From Hyphomicrobiaceae bacterium (lineage in GTDB: Bacteria; Pseudomonadota; Alphaproteobacteria; Rhizobiales; Devosiaceae): a DNA stretch of 64,000 nt. This document shows, in pieces, positions 1 through 8,701 of this stretch. The notes below the pieces were generated by a model. The model saw only the letters and a list, made by a program, of their open reading frames with translations, made no database searches and was not told the DNA's origin. The position numbers and the translations under genes are program-made. Positions within the stretch are counted from its first letter, which is position 1. The number at the start of each line of letters is the position of its first letter. The DNA lies in NCBI GenBank assembly GCA_020638065.1, contig JACKJG010000008.1, positions 130,936 through 194,935 of the forward strand. The letters run 5' to 3'.

Positions 1-1
1 C

Positions 2-601
2 CACGGCACCTATCCGTTTGTGACATCATCGAACGTCGTGGCCGGGCAAGCGGCGGCCGGTTCGGGCCTTGGTCCGCGGGCACTCGATTTCGTGCTGGGG
101 ATCACCAAGGCCTATACGACCCGGGTCGGCGAAGGCCCGTTTCCGACCGAGCTTTTCGACGAGGTAGGCGACTGGCTCGGCGAAAAGGGGCATGAGTGGG
201 GTGTCAATACCGGCCGCAAGCGCCGCTGTGGCTGGTTCGATGCCGTTCTCGTGCGGCAAACGGCCACTGTTTCGGGGATTAACGGCCTTGCTTTCACCAA
301 ACTTGATGTGTTGGACGGGCTCGACGAGATCAAGGTTTGCGTGGCCTACGAGCTTGATGGCGAGCGGATCGACTATCTGCCTGCCGGCATGGGCGCACAG
401 GCACGGGTGAAGCCGATTTACGAAACGCTCGAAGGCTGGAACGAAACAACGAAGGGCGCGCGCAGCTGGTCGGATTTGCCGGCGCAGGCGGTCAAATATG
501 TGCGCTATGTGGAGGAATTGACGGGTTGCCCGGTGGCAATATTGTCGACCAGCCCGGAGCGGCTGGATACCATATTGGTAACCGACCCGTTCCAAGACTA
601 G
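2..601 (+). CDS. purA: Adenylosuccinate synthetase, C-terminal part (5' end outside window)
   Basis: This enzyme makes adenylosuccinate from IMP, aspartate and GTP, the first committed step from IMP to AMP, in the cytoplasm. The reading frame is open from base 2 and starts inside the conserved HGTYPFVTSSN stretch, so the true start lies upstream and only about the last 200 residues are present. Other family landmarks are GYGPR-like residues near GLGPRAL, the TGRKRRCGWFD block that shapes the nucleotide and IMP site, and the conserved C-terminus GCPVAILSTSPER. The stop is followed by a short spacer and then a membrane-protein gene on the same strand. Identity is secure from these motifs; only the missing N-terminus cannot be judged. 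Confidence 0.96.
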   Translation, partial: HGTYPFVTSSNVVAGQAAAGSGLGPRALDFVLGITKAYTTRVGEGPFPTELFDEVGDWLGEKGHEWGVNTGRKRRCGWFDAVLVRQTATVSGINGLAFTKLDVLDGLDEIKVCVAYELDGERIDYLPAGMGAQARVKPIYETLEGWNETTKGARSWSDLPAQAVKYVRYVEELTGCPVAILSTSPERLDTILVTDPFQD

Positions 602-649
602 TTTTTTTTGCTAAAACGCGTCGTTGCGGAAAGTGAGTACGAGTAGAGC

Positions 650-2830
650 ATGGCGAATTACCAGGAGTTGTTGAGCAAAGCGATATCGGCTTTGCCGGAG
701 AACAACGGCGCGGCGCGGCGGGAAGTATATGAACGCGCGCGCAAGGCACTTGTGGCGCAGCTCCGGGGTATTACGCCGCCGTTGCCAGCGCGCGAAATCA
801 CGCAGCATCGTCTGGAACTCGAAGACTGTATTCGCCAGGTCGAACAGCAGGCGACCGAGAATATTCTGGGTGGATTCCGTCAGTTAGACGACGAACCGTC
901 GCCGAGCCCGGCACCCCAGGTGCGTCCGCGCGGCGCCGATGGCGAAAGTGAAATGGTGCCGGAGCCGATGGCCGAAGCTGCGCCTGCACCTGAGCCCGTG
1001 GCGGAACCCGAGCCGGCCCCGGAACCCGAACCTGTTGCGGCGCCCGAGCCGGAGCCAGTGGCGGAGACGCAACCCGAGGTTCCGGTGAAAAGCGCCGAAG
1101 CCAAACCTGCTGCGGCGCCTGCCATGGCTGAGAGCGTTTCGGCAGAACCCGAGGCGCAAAAGCAACCGGCACAAGCCGAGGCGCCTGCCTACGATGCCCA
1201 GGCAGAGGCAATCGACGATATTATCGCGCGCGCCGATGCAGACCGTCAAAAAAGCGGTTCGCCGGCAAAGCCCAAGGCAAGCGGGGGGCCGGGCGTGCCA
1301 CGCGCCGTTGCCGAAGCCCAGATGGCTGACGTGGCGGTAGAAGAAGCGCCCGCAATCATTGCCCATCCGCATCATTTTGACAGCGAGTCCGAAACGCTGG
1401 TCGAGGACGAGGCCAACGCGGTCCCGCCCGAGCCACCGGTGAAAGCCGGCCCGGTTGAACCGGCTTCACCACCGGTGCCGGCGACCGATCCCCGCATCAA
1501 GAAGCCAAGCGCTGCGGAACTGATCCGAAGTGCGCAGGCGGGTGTTGATGCGGAAAACACCAACCAAGTCTCGAGCGCTGCGGTTGACGCCGCCATGTCG
1601 CAGGTTCGCGAAGTCGAACTTGATGATGCCGTTTCCGTCGAAATGGATGACGAGGAACGTGAAGCGCAATCCGTCGTTGATCGCGCGATTCAGATTCTCG
1701 ATCGGGAAGCGCGCGGAGAACATGACGAGGACCAGTCGGACGATGATGAGCCGATGGTTGAGCACGACGACGATCTGCCTCTGACGGCGGATCGCGGCGC
1801 CCAAAGCGGCCGGGGCCGGATGGCCATGGCGGCCGATGATGACATGTTGTCGAGCGATGACGAAGAGAGCGGCGGCAACGCCCTGACGATCTTCCTCGTG
1901 ATTGCGGTTGTCTTGCTCCTGCTCGTGGGCGGTGGCACATTCTGGGCATGGCGCGAGGGCTACATTCCGCTCGACGACATTTTCGGCGGCAACGGGCAGA
2001 CCGTCGCAACGGCTGATGCCGGCGACACCAATACGACTTTGGTTGAAGACCAGACTGGACCGGGCAACACGGCGACCAATGCGGACGCCGTGCAGCCGGC
2101 CGATCAGGCAGCTGCCGTGACCGATGAAACACCGGCCACGGAAGAGCGGCTGGTTGCCGACCAGACACCAGCGGTGACCGATCAGCCGAGCGGTGGTGAG
2201 GAGCGGTTGGTTGGGGACGAAGAACGCACCGTCGATCCGGCCATCGACAGCACGCAGACTGCGGATGATGCGACAAGCGCGGGTGCACAATCCTTGTTGC
2301 TCGAAGCATCCTCGACCGGTCAGACCGGCGCGGTGCCCTATTCGGGGACCGTCAGCTGGGAGCGGAGCGTTGATGAACTCGGCGAGCCGACGCTGATCGG
2401 CAAGGCAACCATTCCGGCCCGCAATCTCAGTGTTCAGGTTCTGATCCGGCGCAATGCCGACCCGACCCTGCCGGCAAGCCATTTGTTCGAGGTCGAGTTC
2501 AAGACGTCCGACACGTTCGTTGGCGGTTCGATCGCCAGCTTCGGCGGCATTCTGTTCAAGAATGAAGAACTCGTCCCGGGCAAGGCGCTTGTGGGTGCTC
2601 CGGCACGGATATTCGAAAACATGTTCCTGTTCGCGCTCAGCTCTTCGGAGCAGGACGTCAAGAACAACGTTCCGCTGATGCGGGACGACAAGTGGATGGA
2701 TCTGGCGCTGATCTATGGCACCGGCCGACAGGCGATCATCACGCTTGAAAAGGACGATGCCGCGCAGCAATTGTTCGACGACGTGTTCGCGGCTTGGGAC
2801 GCCGCCGCACAGCAGCAGGCTGGAAATTAG
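650..2830 (+). CDS. Large Pro/Glu/Ala-rich single-span membrane protein, function unknown
   Basis: A 726-residue protein that I cannot assign to a function. The N-terminus (about 1-75) is a helical, charged segment beginning MANYQELLSKAIS. Residues about 85-180 are a low-complexity run of Glu-Pro-Ala repeats, and a long acidic region follows to about residue 415. One strong membrane segment, NALTIFLVIAVVLLLLVGG, lies near residues 415-435. After a Thr/Asp-rich linker, a folded-looking C-terminal domain of about 180 residues closes the protein. The layout suggests a cytoplasmic disordered part, one membrane pass and an outer globular domain. It follows purA by 48 bases. Its stop overlaps the convergent thiQ stop by four bases (TTAG). 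The gene looks intact; its role is unknown. Confidence 0.85.
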   Translation: MANYQELLSKAISALPENNGAARREVYERARKALVAQLRGITPPLPAREITQHRLELEDCIRQVEQQATENILGGFRQLDDEPSPSPAPQVRPRGADGESEMVPEPMAEAAPAPEPVAEPEPAPEPEPVAAPEPEPVAETQPEVPVKSAEAKPAAAPAMAESVSAEPEAQKQPAQAEAPAYDAQAEAIDDIIARADADRQKSGSPAKPKASGGPGVPRAVAEAQMADVAVEEAPAIIAHPHHFDSESETLVEDEANAVPPEPPVKAGPVEPASPPVPATDPRIKKPSAAELIRSAQAGVDAENTNQVSSAAVDAAMSQVREVELDDAVSVEMDDEEREAQSVVDRAIQILDREARGEHDEDQSDDDEPMVEHDDDLPLTADRGAQSGRGRMAMAADDDMLSSDDEESGGNALTIFLVIAVVLLLLVGGGTFWAWREGYIPLDDIFGGNGQTVATADAGDTNTTLVEDQTGPGNTATNADAVQPADQAAAVTDETPATEERLVADQTPAVTDQPSGGEERLVGDEERTVDPAIDSTQTADDATSAGAQSLLLEASSTGQTGAVPYSGTVSWERSVDELGEPTLIGKATIPARNLSVQVLIRRNADPTLPASHLFEVEFKTSDTFVGGSIASFGGILFKNEELVPGKALVGAPARIFENMFLFALSSSEQDVKNNVPLMRDDKWMDLALIYGTGRQAIITLEKDDAAQQLFDDVFAAWDAAAQQQAGN

Positions 2831-3462
2831 CCGGACGGGAGCAATCTCCCGTCCCGCATTTCATAGGACCGGTCGGCGAACTCACCTGTGTCGCCCTCGA
2901 GGTGGCTGATCACCAGCGTAATCCACCTGTTTTCTCCGGTAAGCTTTTTGATGAGCAGGCGCATCTGGCCCACCAGTTCCGGATCGAGCGAAGCGAAGGG
3001 CTCGTCCAGCAGCAGAATTGGCTTGTTGCGCAACAGGGTCCGCGCCAGCGCAATTCTTTGTTGCTGGCCGCCCGAGAGCCTGTCGGCCCGCTGATCAGCG
3101 TAAGCGGCAAGACCAACTGTTTCCAATGCCGAAAGGATTGCCGGTTCGGTGCCGGACAAATCGCGCGGCGCGCCGAGGCGCACATTGTCCCTGGCGCTGA
3201 GATGGCCAAAAACGTTGTTGGACTGAAAAAGGATCGAAACCGGACGTCTGGCGACAGGCAATTCCAACATGCTGTTTCCTGCCAGTTGGATGGTCCCGCC
3301 ATGCGGAGTGGCGGAGCCGGAAATCAGATCGAACAGGGTCGACTTGCCAGATCCCGAGGGGCCGGAAATCGTGGTGACCGTGCCGGGCCCTGCGGTGATG
3401 TCGTAGCGAAATGATGGTCCTTCGCCGGAGTAAGCGAAGCGCAGGTTTTCGATTTCAAGCAT
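2827..3462 (-). CDS. thiQ: Thiamine ABC transporter, ATP-binding protein
   Basis: This is the ATPase of the thiamine (and TPP) importer, acting on the cytoplasmic face with ThiP and ThiB. From the chosen start the protein has 211 residues. It shows Walker A GPSGSGKS at residues 34-41, the signature LSGGQQQR, Walker B ILLLDEPFASLD, and a short C-terminus typical of ThiQ. I chose the start at MLEIENLRFAY because ABC domains begin there; an in-frame ATG 48 bases upstream would add an unlikely extension inside thiP. The chosen start overlaps the thiP stop by eight bases, as expected for translational coupling. It is the last gene of the riboswitch-controlled thiBPQ operon. Confidence 0.93.
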   Translation of the reverse strand: MLEIENLRFAYSGEGPSFRYDITAGPGTVTTISGPSGSGKSTLFDLISGSATPHGGTIQLAGNSMLELPVARRPVSILFQSNNVFGHLSARDNVRLGAPRDLSGTEPAILSALETVGLAAYADQRADRLSGGQQQRIALARTLLRNKPILLLDEPFASLDPELVGQMRLLIKKLTGENRWITLVISHLEGDTGEFADRSYEMRDGRLLPSG

Positions 3463-5020
3463 CGGTATGTCTTCCTGCGATGAGACGCGGCAGAACCAGA
3501 AACACCGCAAAGTTCAGCACAAGCAGGATGGCGGTCATGGCCGCTGCGTCGTTGGTGCGGTAGGCGCCCAGCGCCCGGTTGATGGCCCAGGGCAGGGTGG
3601 CGAATTGCTCGGTGCCGAAGAGCGCGATGATGCCGAGGTCGCCGAGCGAGAAGCAGAAAGCCATTGCCAGAACCGTACCGGCCGAGGTTCGCATCAGCGG
3701 CCATTCGATGAAGCGCCAGCGCGTCAGCGGGCCAAGGTCGAGACTCTGAATGAGCTTGCCGTAGCGGGCCGCGATGGCGTCGGCGGCAGGCGCCATGCTG
3801 GACAGGGCAAAGGGAAGCGCGAGCAACACGCTGCCAATGATCAGGGCAAAGGGTGCGGCCGATTGCGGGGCGAAGCCCATGGCCCGGACGATAAGGAAGA
3901 GGCCAAGTGAAATAACGACCGCCGGCGTCAGAAGGTAGGCATAGGCCGGCAAGAGCAGGGCAGTTCGCGCCGGACGCGATCGCAATCCGGCGCGGGCAAG
4001 GGACAGTTGCAGTGCCAGAATTGCGGTGAGCAATGCGCTTGCCGTGCCAATCAAAAGACTGGTTGTCAGAGCCTGCCAGAATGACGGCAGGGCGAACAAT
4101 CGCAAAAGGTTTTGTGCCGTCAGGCCGCGCAGGAGTGGAGCGATCAGCGGCGAGACGTAGAACAGTAAACCCATGGCAACGATCAGGGCCGAGATGGCGC
4201 TTCCGGTCGCGCCCGGCCGCCAGACATAGCCGCGATGAGTTGCCGTTTCGCCAAATTGAGGCGCCGCCAACAGAACCGGCAGGATCACGACGAGGCAGGC
4301 CAACATCTGGACAAGCGCAAGTTGCGCCGCGCCGCCGAGATCGAAGCTCTGGCGGACCGCGCCATAAATGGCGACTTCGAAGGTCTGATTGGCGGGCCCG
4401 CCGCCAAGCAGAAACACTACCGGGAAACTGGTGAAACACAGGAGAAAGACCAGCCCGATGGCGCCGGGCAGGGCGGGTGCCAAGGCTGGCCAGTCGACAA
4501 TTCTGATGCGCTGCCATGGGCCAAGACCAAGGCATTGCCCGAGTTTCAAGCGGTCTGCCGGAATGGCGTCGAGCCGGTCGATCAGGATGCGTGCGACCAA
4601 GGGTGCATCAAGCACGGCATGGGCGAGCACGATGCCATGCAGGCCGAAGATCGACCAGTTCCATGTGACCCCGAGCGCGCTCGTGGCGTCGGCAATGAGG
4701 CCTGCACGGCCCCAGATGGTCAACAGACCAAGGGCGACCGCGATGGCCGGCGCGACGATGGCCGAGGACAGGATCGAGATGGTGAGCGCGCGTCCGCGAA
4801 AGTTGAGACGGCTGAGGGCAATCGCTATGGCGGTTCCGGAAATCGTTGCCACGGTTGTGGATATCGCCGCCTGCGTCAACGTCATGCGCAACAGATCGGC
4901 GATGTCGATTGCTGGCGCGGCTGGATTTTCCGGCGCGGCAAACAGGGCGGCGAACAGCGCGGCAATCAGCAAGAGAATTGCCGCGCCGATTGTCCATCCG
5001 ACTGTCTGCCGCGAAAGCAT
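3455..5020 (-). CDS. thiP: Thiamine ABC transporter, permease
   Basis: Inner-membrane permease of the thiamine importer. The protein has about 521 residues, the usual size for ThiP, and is rich in hydrophobic helices in two homologous halves. Each half carries an EAA-type cytoplasmic loop, for example LGLGPWQRIRIVDWPAL in the first and LGPLTRWRFIEWPLM in the second, which dock with the ATPase. I start at MLSRQTVGW because a purine-rich ribosome site (AGAAGAGAG) sits just before it and the gap to the thiB stop is 14 bases. A start 48 bases further upstream is possible but would overlap thiB. It is the middle gene of thiB-thiP-thiQ. Confidence 0.92.
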   Translation of the reverse strand: MLSRQTVGWTIGAAILLLIAALFAALFAAPENPAAPAIDIADLLRMTLTQAAISTTVATISGTAIAIALSRLNFRGRALTISILSSAIVAPAIAVALGLLTIWGRAGLIADATSALGVTWNWSIFGLHGIVLAHAVLDAPLVARILIDRLDAIPADRLKLGQCLGLGPWQRIRIVDWPALAPALPGAIGLVFLLCFTSFPVVFLLGGGPANQTFEVAIYGAVRQSFDLGGAAQLALVQMLACLVVILPVLLAAPQFGETATHRGYVWRPGATGSAISALIVAMGLLFYVSPLIAPLLRGLTAQNLLRLFALPSFWQALTTSLLIGTASALLTAILALQLSLARAGLRSRPARTALLLPAYAYLLTPAVVISLGLFLIVRAMGFAPQSAAPFALIIGSVLLALPFALSSMAPAADAIAARYGKLIQSLDLGPLTRWRFIEWPLMRTSAGTVLAMAFCFSLGDLGIIALFGTEQFATLPWAINRALGAYRTNDAAAMTAILLVLNFAVFLVLPRLIAGRHTDA

Positions 5021-5034
5021 TCTCGCTCTCTTCT

Positions 5035-6024
5035 CTAGCGGAATGCAGCCAGCATTTCGCTGGTCCATGCTGCGGCATTGGCCGCGACCTGGTCGTCGGG
5101 CAGCAGCAGGGTCTTTTCGGGTTGCGGGTCAAAACCCTCGGGCAGGTCGACGGGCAGAACCGGATACATCCAGTTTGTCGTCGGGATGATGTTCTGAGCC
5201 TTTTCGGACACCAGATAGGTCAGGAACTGATTGGCCAGATCCTTGTGAGGCGAGGATTTGAGAATTCCAGCCACTTCGATCTGCAGATAGTGACCTTCGT
5301 CGAAACTGGCGGCTTCGTAGGAAAAGTCATCCTCGGCGATGCGATGATAGGCCGGAGAGGTGGTGTAGGAGAGGACCATATCGGCCTCGCCCTGCAGGAA
5401 CAGGTTGTAGGCGGCCGACCAGTCGGCGGTCATGGTGACGACATGAGGGGCGATCTCTGCCCAGGCCTCGTTTGCATCGTTGCCATAAGCAGCCTTGACC
5501 CAGAGGACCAGCCCCAATCCGGGCGTAGCGGTGCGCGGGTCTTCAATGACAATCTTGAGGTTGTCGTCTTCGCCCGCCAGTTCCTGAAAATCGTGAGGTG
5601 GTTCGGCCAGATCAGCCTTGCGATAGACGAAGGCGAAGTATCCGAAATCGAACGGTACGAAATCGGGCGCACTCCATCCGGTCGGAATTTTCAATGCGCC
5701 TGTGTCGACCGAATGTTCGGTAAACAGGCCAGTGTTGCGGGCTTCCTGGACGGTTGCCGTATCGAGGCCGAGCACGATATCCGCCTTCGTCGCCGGCCCT
5801 TCCAGCTGCACGCGGCGCAAGGCGCCGATGGAACTGTCGGCGGCGACGAAATCAAGCGTGCAGGCACATTGGGCTTCAAACCCCTGTTTGAGCAACGGCC
5901 CCGGACCCCATTCAGCGGCAAAGGCGTCGTAGGTATAGATAGTGAGGGTGGGTTTCTCGTCCGCTGTTGCGGGCGTTGTGAAAGCCAGCGCCACAAGAAG
6001 GGTCAGAACGGGAATACGCGACAT
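5035..6024 (-). CDS. thiB: Thiamine ABC transporter, periplasmic binding protein
   Basis: Periplasmic protein that binds thiamine and TPP and delivers them to ThiP. The 329-residue product starts MSRIPVLTLLVALAFTTPAT, a clear Sec signal peptide with likely cleavage after ATA. The mature part opens with PTLTIYTYDAFAAEWGPG, typical of ThiB, and ends with DDQVAANAAAWTSEMLAAF. The open frame runs much further upstream, but that extension crosses the riboswitch and has no signal peptide, so the internal ATG is right. A TPP riboswitch 65 bases upstream shows that the operon is shut down by TPP and confirms the substrate. Confidence 0.94.
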   Translation of the reverse strand: MSRIPVLTLLVALAFTTPATADEKPTLTIYTYDAFAAEWGPGPLLKQGFEAQCACTLDFVAADSSIGALRRVQLEGPATKADIVLGLDTATVQEARNTGLFTEHSVDTGALKIPTGWSAPDFVPFDFGYFAFVYRKADLAEPPHDFQELAGEDDNLKIVIEDPRTATPGLGLVLWVKAAYGNDANEAWAEIAPHVVTMTADWSAAYNLFLQGEADMVLSYTTSPAYHRIAEDDFSYEAASFDEGHYLQIEVAGILKSSPHKDLANQFLTYLVSEKAQNIIPTTNWMYPVLPVDLPEGFDPQPEKTLLLPDDQVAANAAAWTSEMLAAFR

Positions 6025-6088
6025 GTCGATCTCCGGGTCGGCCATGTGCGCGGGGGAAGAAACTGCAAGTGCCTGAACTGGCGCTTGC

Positions 6089-6180
6089 CATCTCGAACTT
6101 CCTCCGCCAGCATGATCTGGTTCAGGTTCAATGGGTAAAGTCTCAGCTTCGCCTCGCGGCGAAGCACCCCAGCGAGATGG
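6089..6180 (-). promoter_or_regulatory. TPP riboswitch (THI element) in the thiBPQ leader
   Basis: Read on the minus strand, this stretch has the conserved thi-box landmarks in order: GGGGTGC, GCTGAGA, ACCC, GAACCTGA, and CATGCTGGCGGAGGAAG at the 3' end. The outer helix P1 is perfect: bases 6089-6096 (CCATCTCG on the plus strand) pair with 6173-6180. The P3-like arm is the GCTTCGCC / GGCGAAGC hairpin. It ends about 65 bases before the thiB start. No separate intrinsic terminator is obvious between it and thiB, so control of translation initiation is the likelier mode; that part is inference. Confidence 0.93.
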
Positions 6181-6207
6181 GCCGAGCCTATAGGGAGCTT
6201 CGCGCAA

Positions 6208-6903
6208 GTGCAATCGGATTTGAAATTGGCAGCGGAAAACCACCTCCGGTTTGAAGGACCGCTGGTGATTGTTGGCGGCGCCGGGTTTTCGCGCGCCGAC
6301 CTTTTGACCTTGCAGGATGCGGGTGCCGCAATTGTCGGCGCGGACGGCGGGGCAGATGCGGCGCGGGATGCGCAGGTGATCCCTGAAGTGGTGATCGGCG
6401 ATATGGATTCGCTGATTCACGCCGATGAATGGCAGGAGCGGACGCGGCTGGTCCGCATCGCGGAGCAGGAAACCACCGATTTCGAGAAGTGCCTTTATTC
6501 GACCGAGGCGCCAGTCACGGTGGCGCTGGGTGTAACGGGGCGGCGTTTCGATCACACGCTGGCGGCTTTGGATGTCGTGGCGCGATATGGTGACAATCGC
6601 CGGATCATTCTCGTCGGCGAGGAAGATATCGCAATTTCGTTTTCCGGGCCGTTCGGGTTCTATGCCGAAACAGGCGAGCGGGTTTCGGTCCATCCGCTCA
6701 ATCCGGTCAGGTTTGCACACTCCGAGGGGCTTTATTATCCGCTCAATGATCTGACGTTGGCGCCGGGCGTGAAAACCGGGACCTCGAACACGGCGCTTGG
6801 CGGCGACGTGTCCATCGTTCCCGCCGAGGGCGAAACCGGTGTCTGGCTCCTGATTGTCGGCAAGCGGCACCTCATGCGGTTTGTGACCGAACTGGGCGAT
6901 TGA
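6208..6903 (+). CDS. thiN: Thiamine diphosphokinase
   Basis: Transfers pyrophosphate from ATP to thiamine to make TPP, the cofactor form. Family marks are VGGAGFS near the N-terminus, ADGGADAARDAQVIPEVVIG and the substrate-site motif GDMDSL, then LGVTGRRFDHTLA. The length (231 residues) fits. The open frame begins at a GTG at 6208; the conserved fold only begins at about residue 14, so the exact start is uncertain and TTG 6220 is another option. The gene is divergent from thiBPQ, and its start lies only 28 bases from the 5' end of the riboswitch, so the two promoters must overlap. Uptake (thiBPQ) and activation (this enzyme) thus sit together. Confidence 0.88.
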   Translation: MQSDLKLAAENHLRFEGPLVIVGGAGFSRADLLTLQDAGAAIVGADGGADAARDAQVIPEVVIGDMDSLIHADEWQERTRLVRIAEQETTDFEKCLYSTEAPVTVALGVTGRRFDHTLAALDVVARYGDNRRIILVGEEDIAISFSGPFGFYAETGERVSVHPLNPVRFAHSEGLYYPLNDLTLAPGVKTGTSNTALGGDVSIVPAEGETGVWLLIVGKRHLMRFVTELGD

Positions 6904-6975
6904 CCCCGGTCCAAGCCTGGCGTTGATATTTTCCGGCCGCTGGAACAGACTTGATCACCAAAACGGGGGATGACA

Positions 6976-7572
6976 ATGGTTGAACTGGATCAGGACCAAC
7001 AGGCGATGAAGGCGTCGATCCGCAATGGAGCCCTGGTGCTCGGCGGTGTCGGCTTCGTGATCGTGGGGCTTCTGGCCTATTGGCTGTTGGGCAGTCAGGG
7101 CGATCTGATTAGGGCAGGTGGCGGTGCCGTCATCGGTGCGCTGGCAGGGTTTGGCCTGTTTCGCTGGAACTTCACGTCGCGGTCGAAGGGTGCGGCCTGT
7201 GCGAAGTGCGGGTCGGTTTATTCGATTTCGCGCACGGACCGGAATGAGGTTTTCAAATCCAGCGAAAACAAGATGGAGCGGGAGGCGCAGGCGGACGGCT
7301 CGACCAAGGTCACAAGCTGGGTCGAAGAAGTCTATGACGTCACCGAGACCTATACCTGTTCGAGTTGCGGGGACGTGACGACGAAAAACTTCACGACGAC
7401 CCGGCGCAAGGACGAAGAGGAGCGTATCGAGGGCCCGCGCGGGCTCGGCCGGGTCGATGGGGAGGCGGGGCAGGACAGTGCCACGGGAATGGACATAGAA
7501 GCGGCCGAACCGGACGCGCCGCCGCCTCCGCCAACACCGCGCGGCGGCACAACGGGCCGGACGCGCAACTAG
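6976..7572 (+). CDS. Small membrane protein with two CxxC zinc-ribbon pairs, function unknown
   Basis: About 198 residues. Two hydrophobic helices fill residues 15-65 (LVLGGVGFVIVGLLAYWLL and a second Gly/Ala-rich one). Then come two cysteine pairs, CAKCGS and CSSCGD, about 55 residues apart, which together could form one zinc ribbon. The tail is acidic, then Pro-rich (PPPPPTP). I prefer the ATG at 6976 because the GGGGG ribosome site sits six bases before it; an ATG six bases upstream is too close. It is convergent with rpoH with six bases between the stops. No function can be assigned; a cytoplasmic zinc-ribbon on a membrane anchor is what can be seen. Confidence 0.75.
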   Translation: MVELDQDQQAMKASIRNGALVLGGVGFVIVGLLAYWLLGSQGDLIRAGGGAVIGALAGFGLFRWNFTSRSKGAACAKCGSVYSISRTDRNEVFKSSENKMEREAQADGSTKVTSWVEEVYDVTETYTCSSCGDVTTKNFTTTRRKDEEERIEGPRGLGRVDGEAGQDSATGMDIEAAEPDAPPPPPTPRGGTTGRTRN

Positions 7573-7578
7573 GCGCGA

Positions 7579-8478
7579 TCAGGCGTCTTCGTGGACGAGG
7601 GCCGGTGCTGCCTGGCCTGACAAGTTGCGCATTTTCTGCTGAACTTTCTCGAAGGCGCGCACCTCGATCTGACGGATACGTTCGCGGGAAACGCCATATT
7701 CCTGCGCCAGCTCTTCCAGTGTGGTCGGGCTTTCCTGAAGCCGCCGGGCAAGGAAGATGGCCTTTTCGCGATCGTTGAGCACGTCCATGGATTCGTTGAG
7801 CATGGCCATGCGTTCCTGATATTCCTCGCTTTCGCCGAGGACTTCTTCCTGATCAGGCGCGTCGTCGACAAGCCAGTCCTGCCATTCCGAACTGCCTTCG
7901 TCGGCGCGCATAGGTGCGTTCAGCGATGCGTCGCCGCTCAGGCGCTCATTCATCGAGACAACATCGTCTTCGCTCACGTGCAGGGTCTGGGCGATCTGCT
8001 TGATCTGATCGGGATGCAGTGCGCCGTCATCGAGGGCGGCGATCTGACCCTTGACCTTGCGCAGGTTGAAGAACAGGCGTTTCTGGGCGGCAGTCGTGCC
8101 GATCTTGACCAGCGACCACGAGCGCAGGACATATTCCTGGATCGAGGCGCGGATCCACCACATGGCATAGGTGGCGAGGCGGAAACCCTTGTCGGGGTCG
8201 AAGCGTTTGACTGCGTGCATCAGCCCGACATTTCCTTCCGAAATGACTTCGGAAATCGGCAGGCCGTAGCCGCGATAGCCCATGGCGATCTTGGCCACGA
8301 GACGAAGATGCGAGGTGATCATCTTCTGCGCCGCTTCGGCGTCGTCATGTTCCTGATAGCGTTTGGCGAGCATGAACTCCTCGTCGGGCTCCAGCATGGG
8401 AAATTTGCGAATTTCCTGCAGGTAGCGCGACAGACCGTTGTCGCTCGTCAGCATGGGTAGATTGGATTGCTGCGCCAT
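7579..8478 (-). CDS. rpoH: RNA polymerase heat-shock sigma factor (sigma-32)
   Basis: Alternative sigma factor that directs RNA polymerase to heat-shock and protein-folding genes. The 299-residue product has region 2 (SEGNVGLMHAVKRFDP, then FRLATYAMWWIRASIQEY) and region 4 with the helix-turn-helix LEELAQEYGVSRERIRQIE. The stretch QKRLFFNLRKVKG is the RpoH box, which separates sigma-32 from other group 2 sigma factors. The start MAQQSNLPML fits relatives. Upstream lies a 223-base spacer with two palindromes before the rluD stop. Alphaproteobacteria often carry more than one rpoH; only one is present here. Confidence 0.95.
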   Translation of the reverse strand: MAQQSNLPMLTSDNGLSRYLQEIRKFPMLEPDEEFMLAKRYQEHDDAEAAQKMITSHLRLVAKIAMGYRGYGLPISEVISEGNVGLMHAVKRFDPDKGFRLATYAMWWIRASIQEYVLRSWSLVKIGTTAAQKRLFFNLRKVKGQIAALDDGALHPDQIKQIAQTLHVSEDDVVSMNERLSGDASLNAPMRADEGSSEWQDWLVDDAPDQEEVLGESEEYQERMAMLNESMDVLNDREKAIFLARRLQESPTTLEELAQEYGVSRERIRQIEVRAFEKVQQKMRNLSGQAAPALVHEDA

Positions 8479-8621
8479 GGATTTGCCTTTCGTCCCTCCC
8501 CGGAGCGGCCCGCGTTTGGCACCGCTTCAAGGCTACGTTTTCCGCCGTTCCGCCGTTGCAAACGCGCGGACACCGGGAAAACGAGACCTTCATATAGGTC
8601 CGGTTCCTTACGGTTCCAGAC

Positions 8622-8636
8622 TTTTGCGTCGCAAAA
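8622..8636. repeat. Short inverted repeat in the rluD-rpoH spacer
   Basis: TTTTGC-GTC-GCAAAA is a perfect six-base inverted repeat with a three-base centre, about 145 bases upstream of the rpoH start. It may be part of an operator or a small hairpin. Nothing more can be said from the sequence. Confidence 0.45.
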
Positions 8637-8663
8637 ATGACCGGGGGCCTTCACATGTTGTTT

Positions 8664-8679
8664 ATCGTAATATTACGAT
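8664..8679. promoter_or_regulatory. Perfect 16-bp palindrome ATCGTAATATTACGAT upstream of rpoH
   Basis: The two eight-base halves are exact reverse complements with no spacer. The site is AT-rich in a GC-rich genome and sits about 190 bases before the rpoH start and 23 bases after the rluD stop. A dimeric repressor operator is the natural reading. It is not followed by a T-run on either strand, so it is not an intrinsic terminator. Confidence 0.5.
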
Positions 8680-8701
8680 GATTGCAAATCCGGAATGGTG
8701 C

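Noticed and set aside
5021..5068. Longer ThiP start
   Set aside because: It would overlap thiB by 34 bases, has no good ribosome site and adds a non-conserved, charged extension.
8560..8640. EcfG-type stress promoter (GGAAC ... CGTT) for rpoH
   Set aside because: The spacing between the two elements is 19 bases rather than 16-17, so the match is not good enough.
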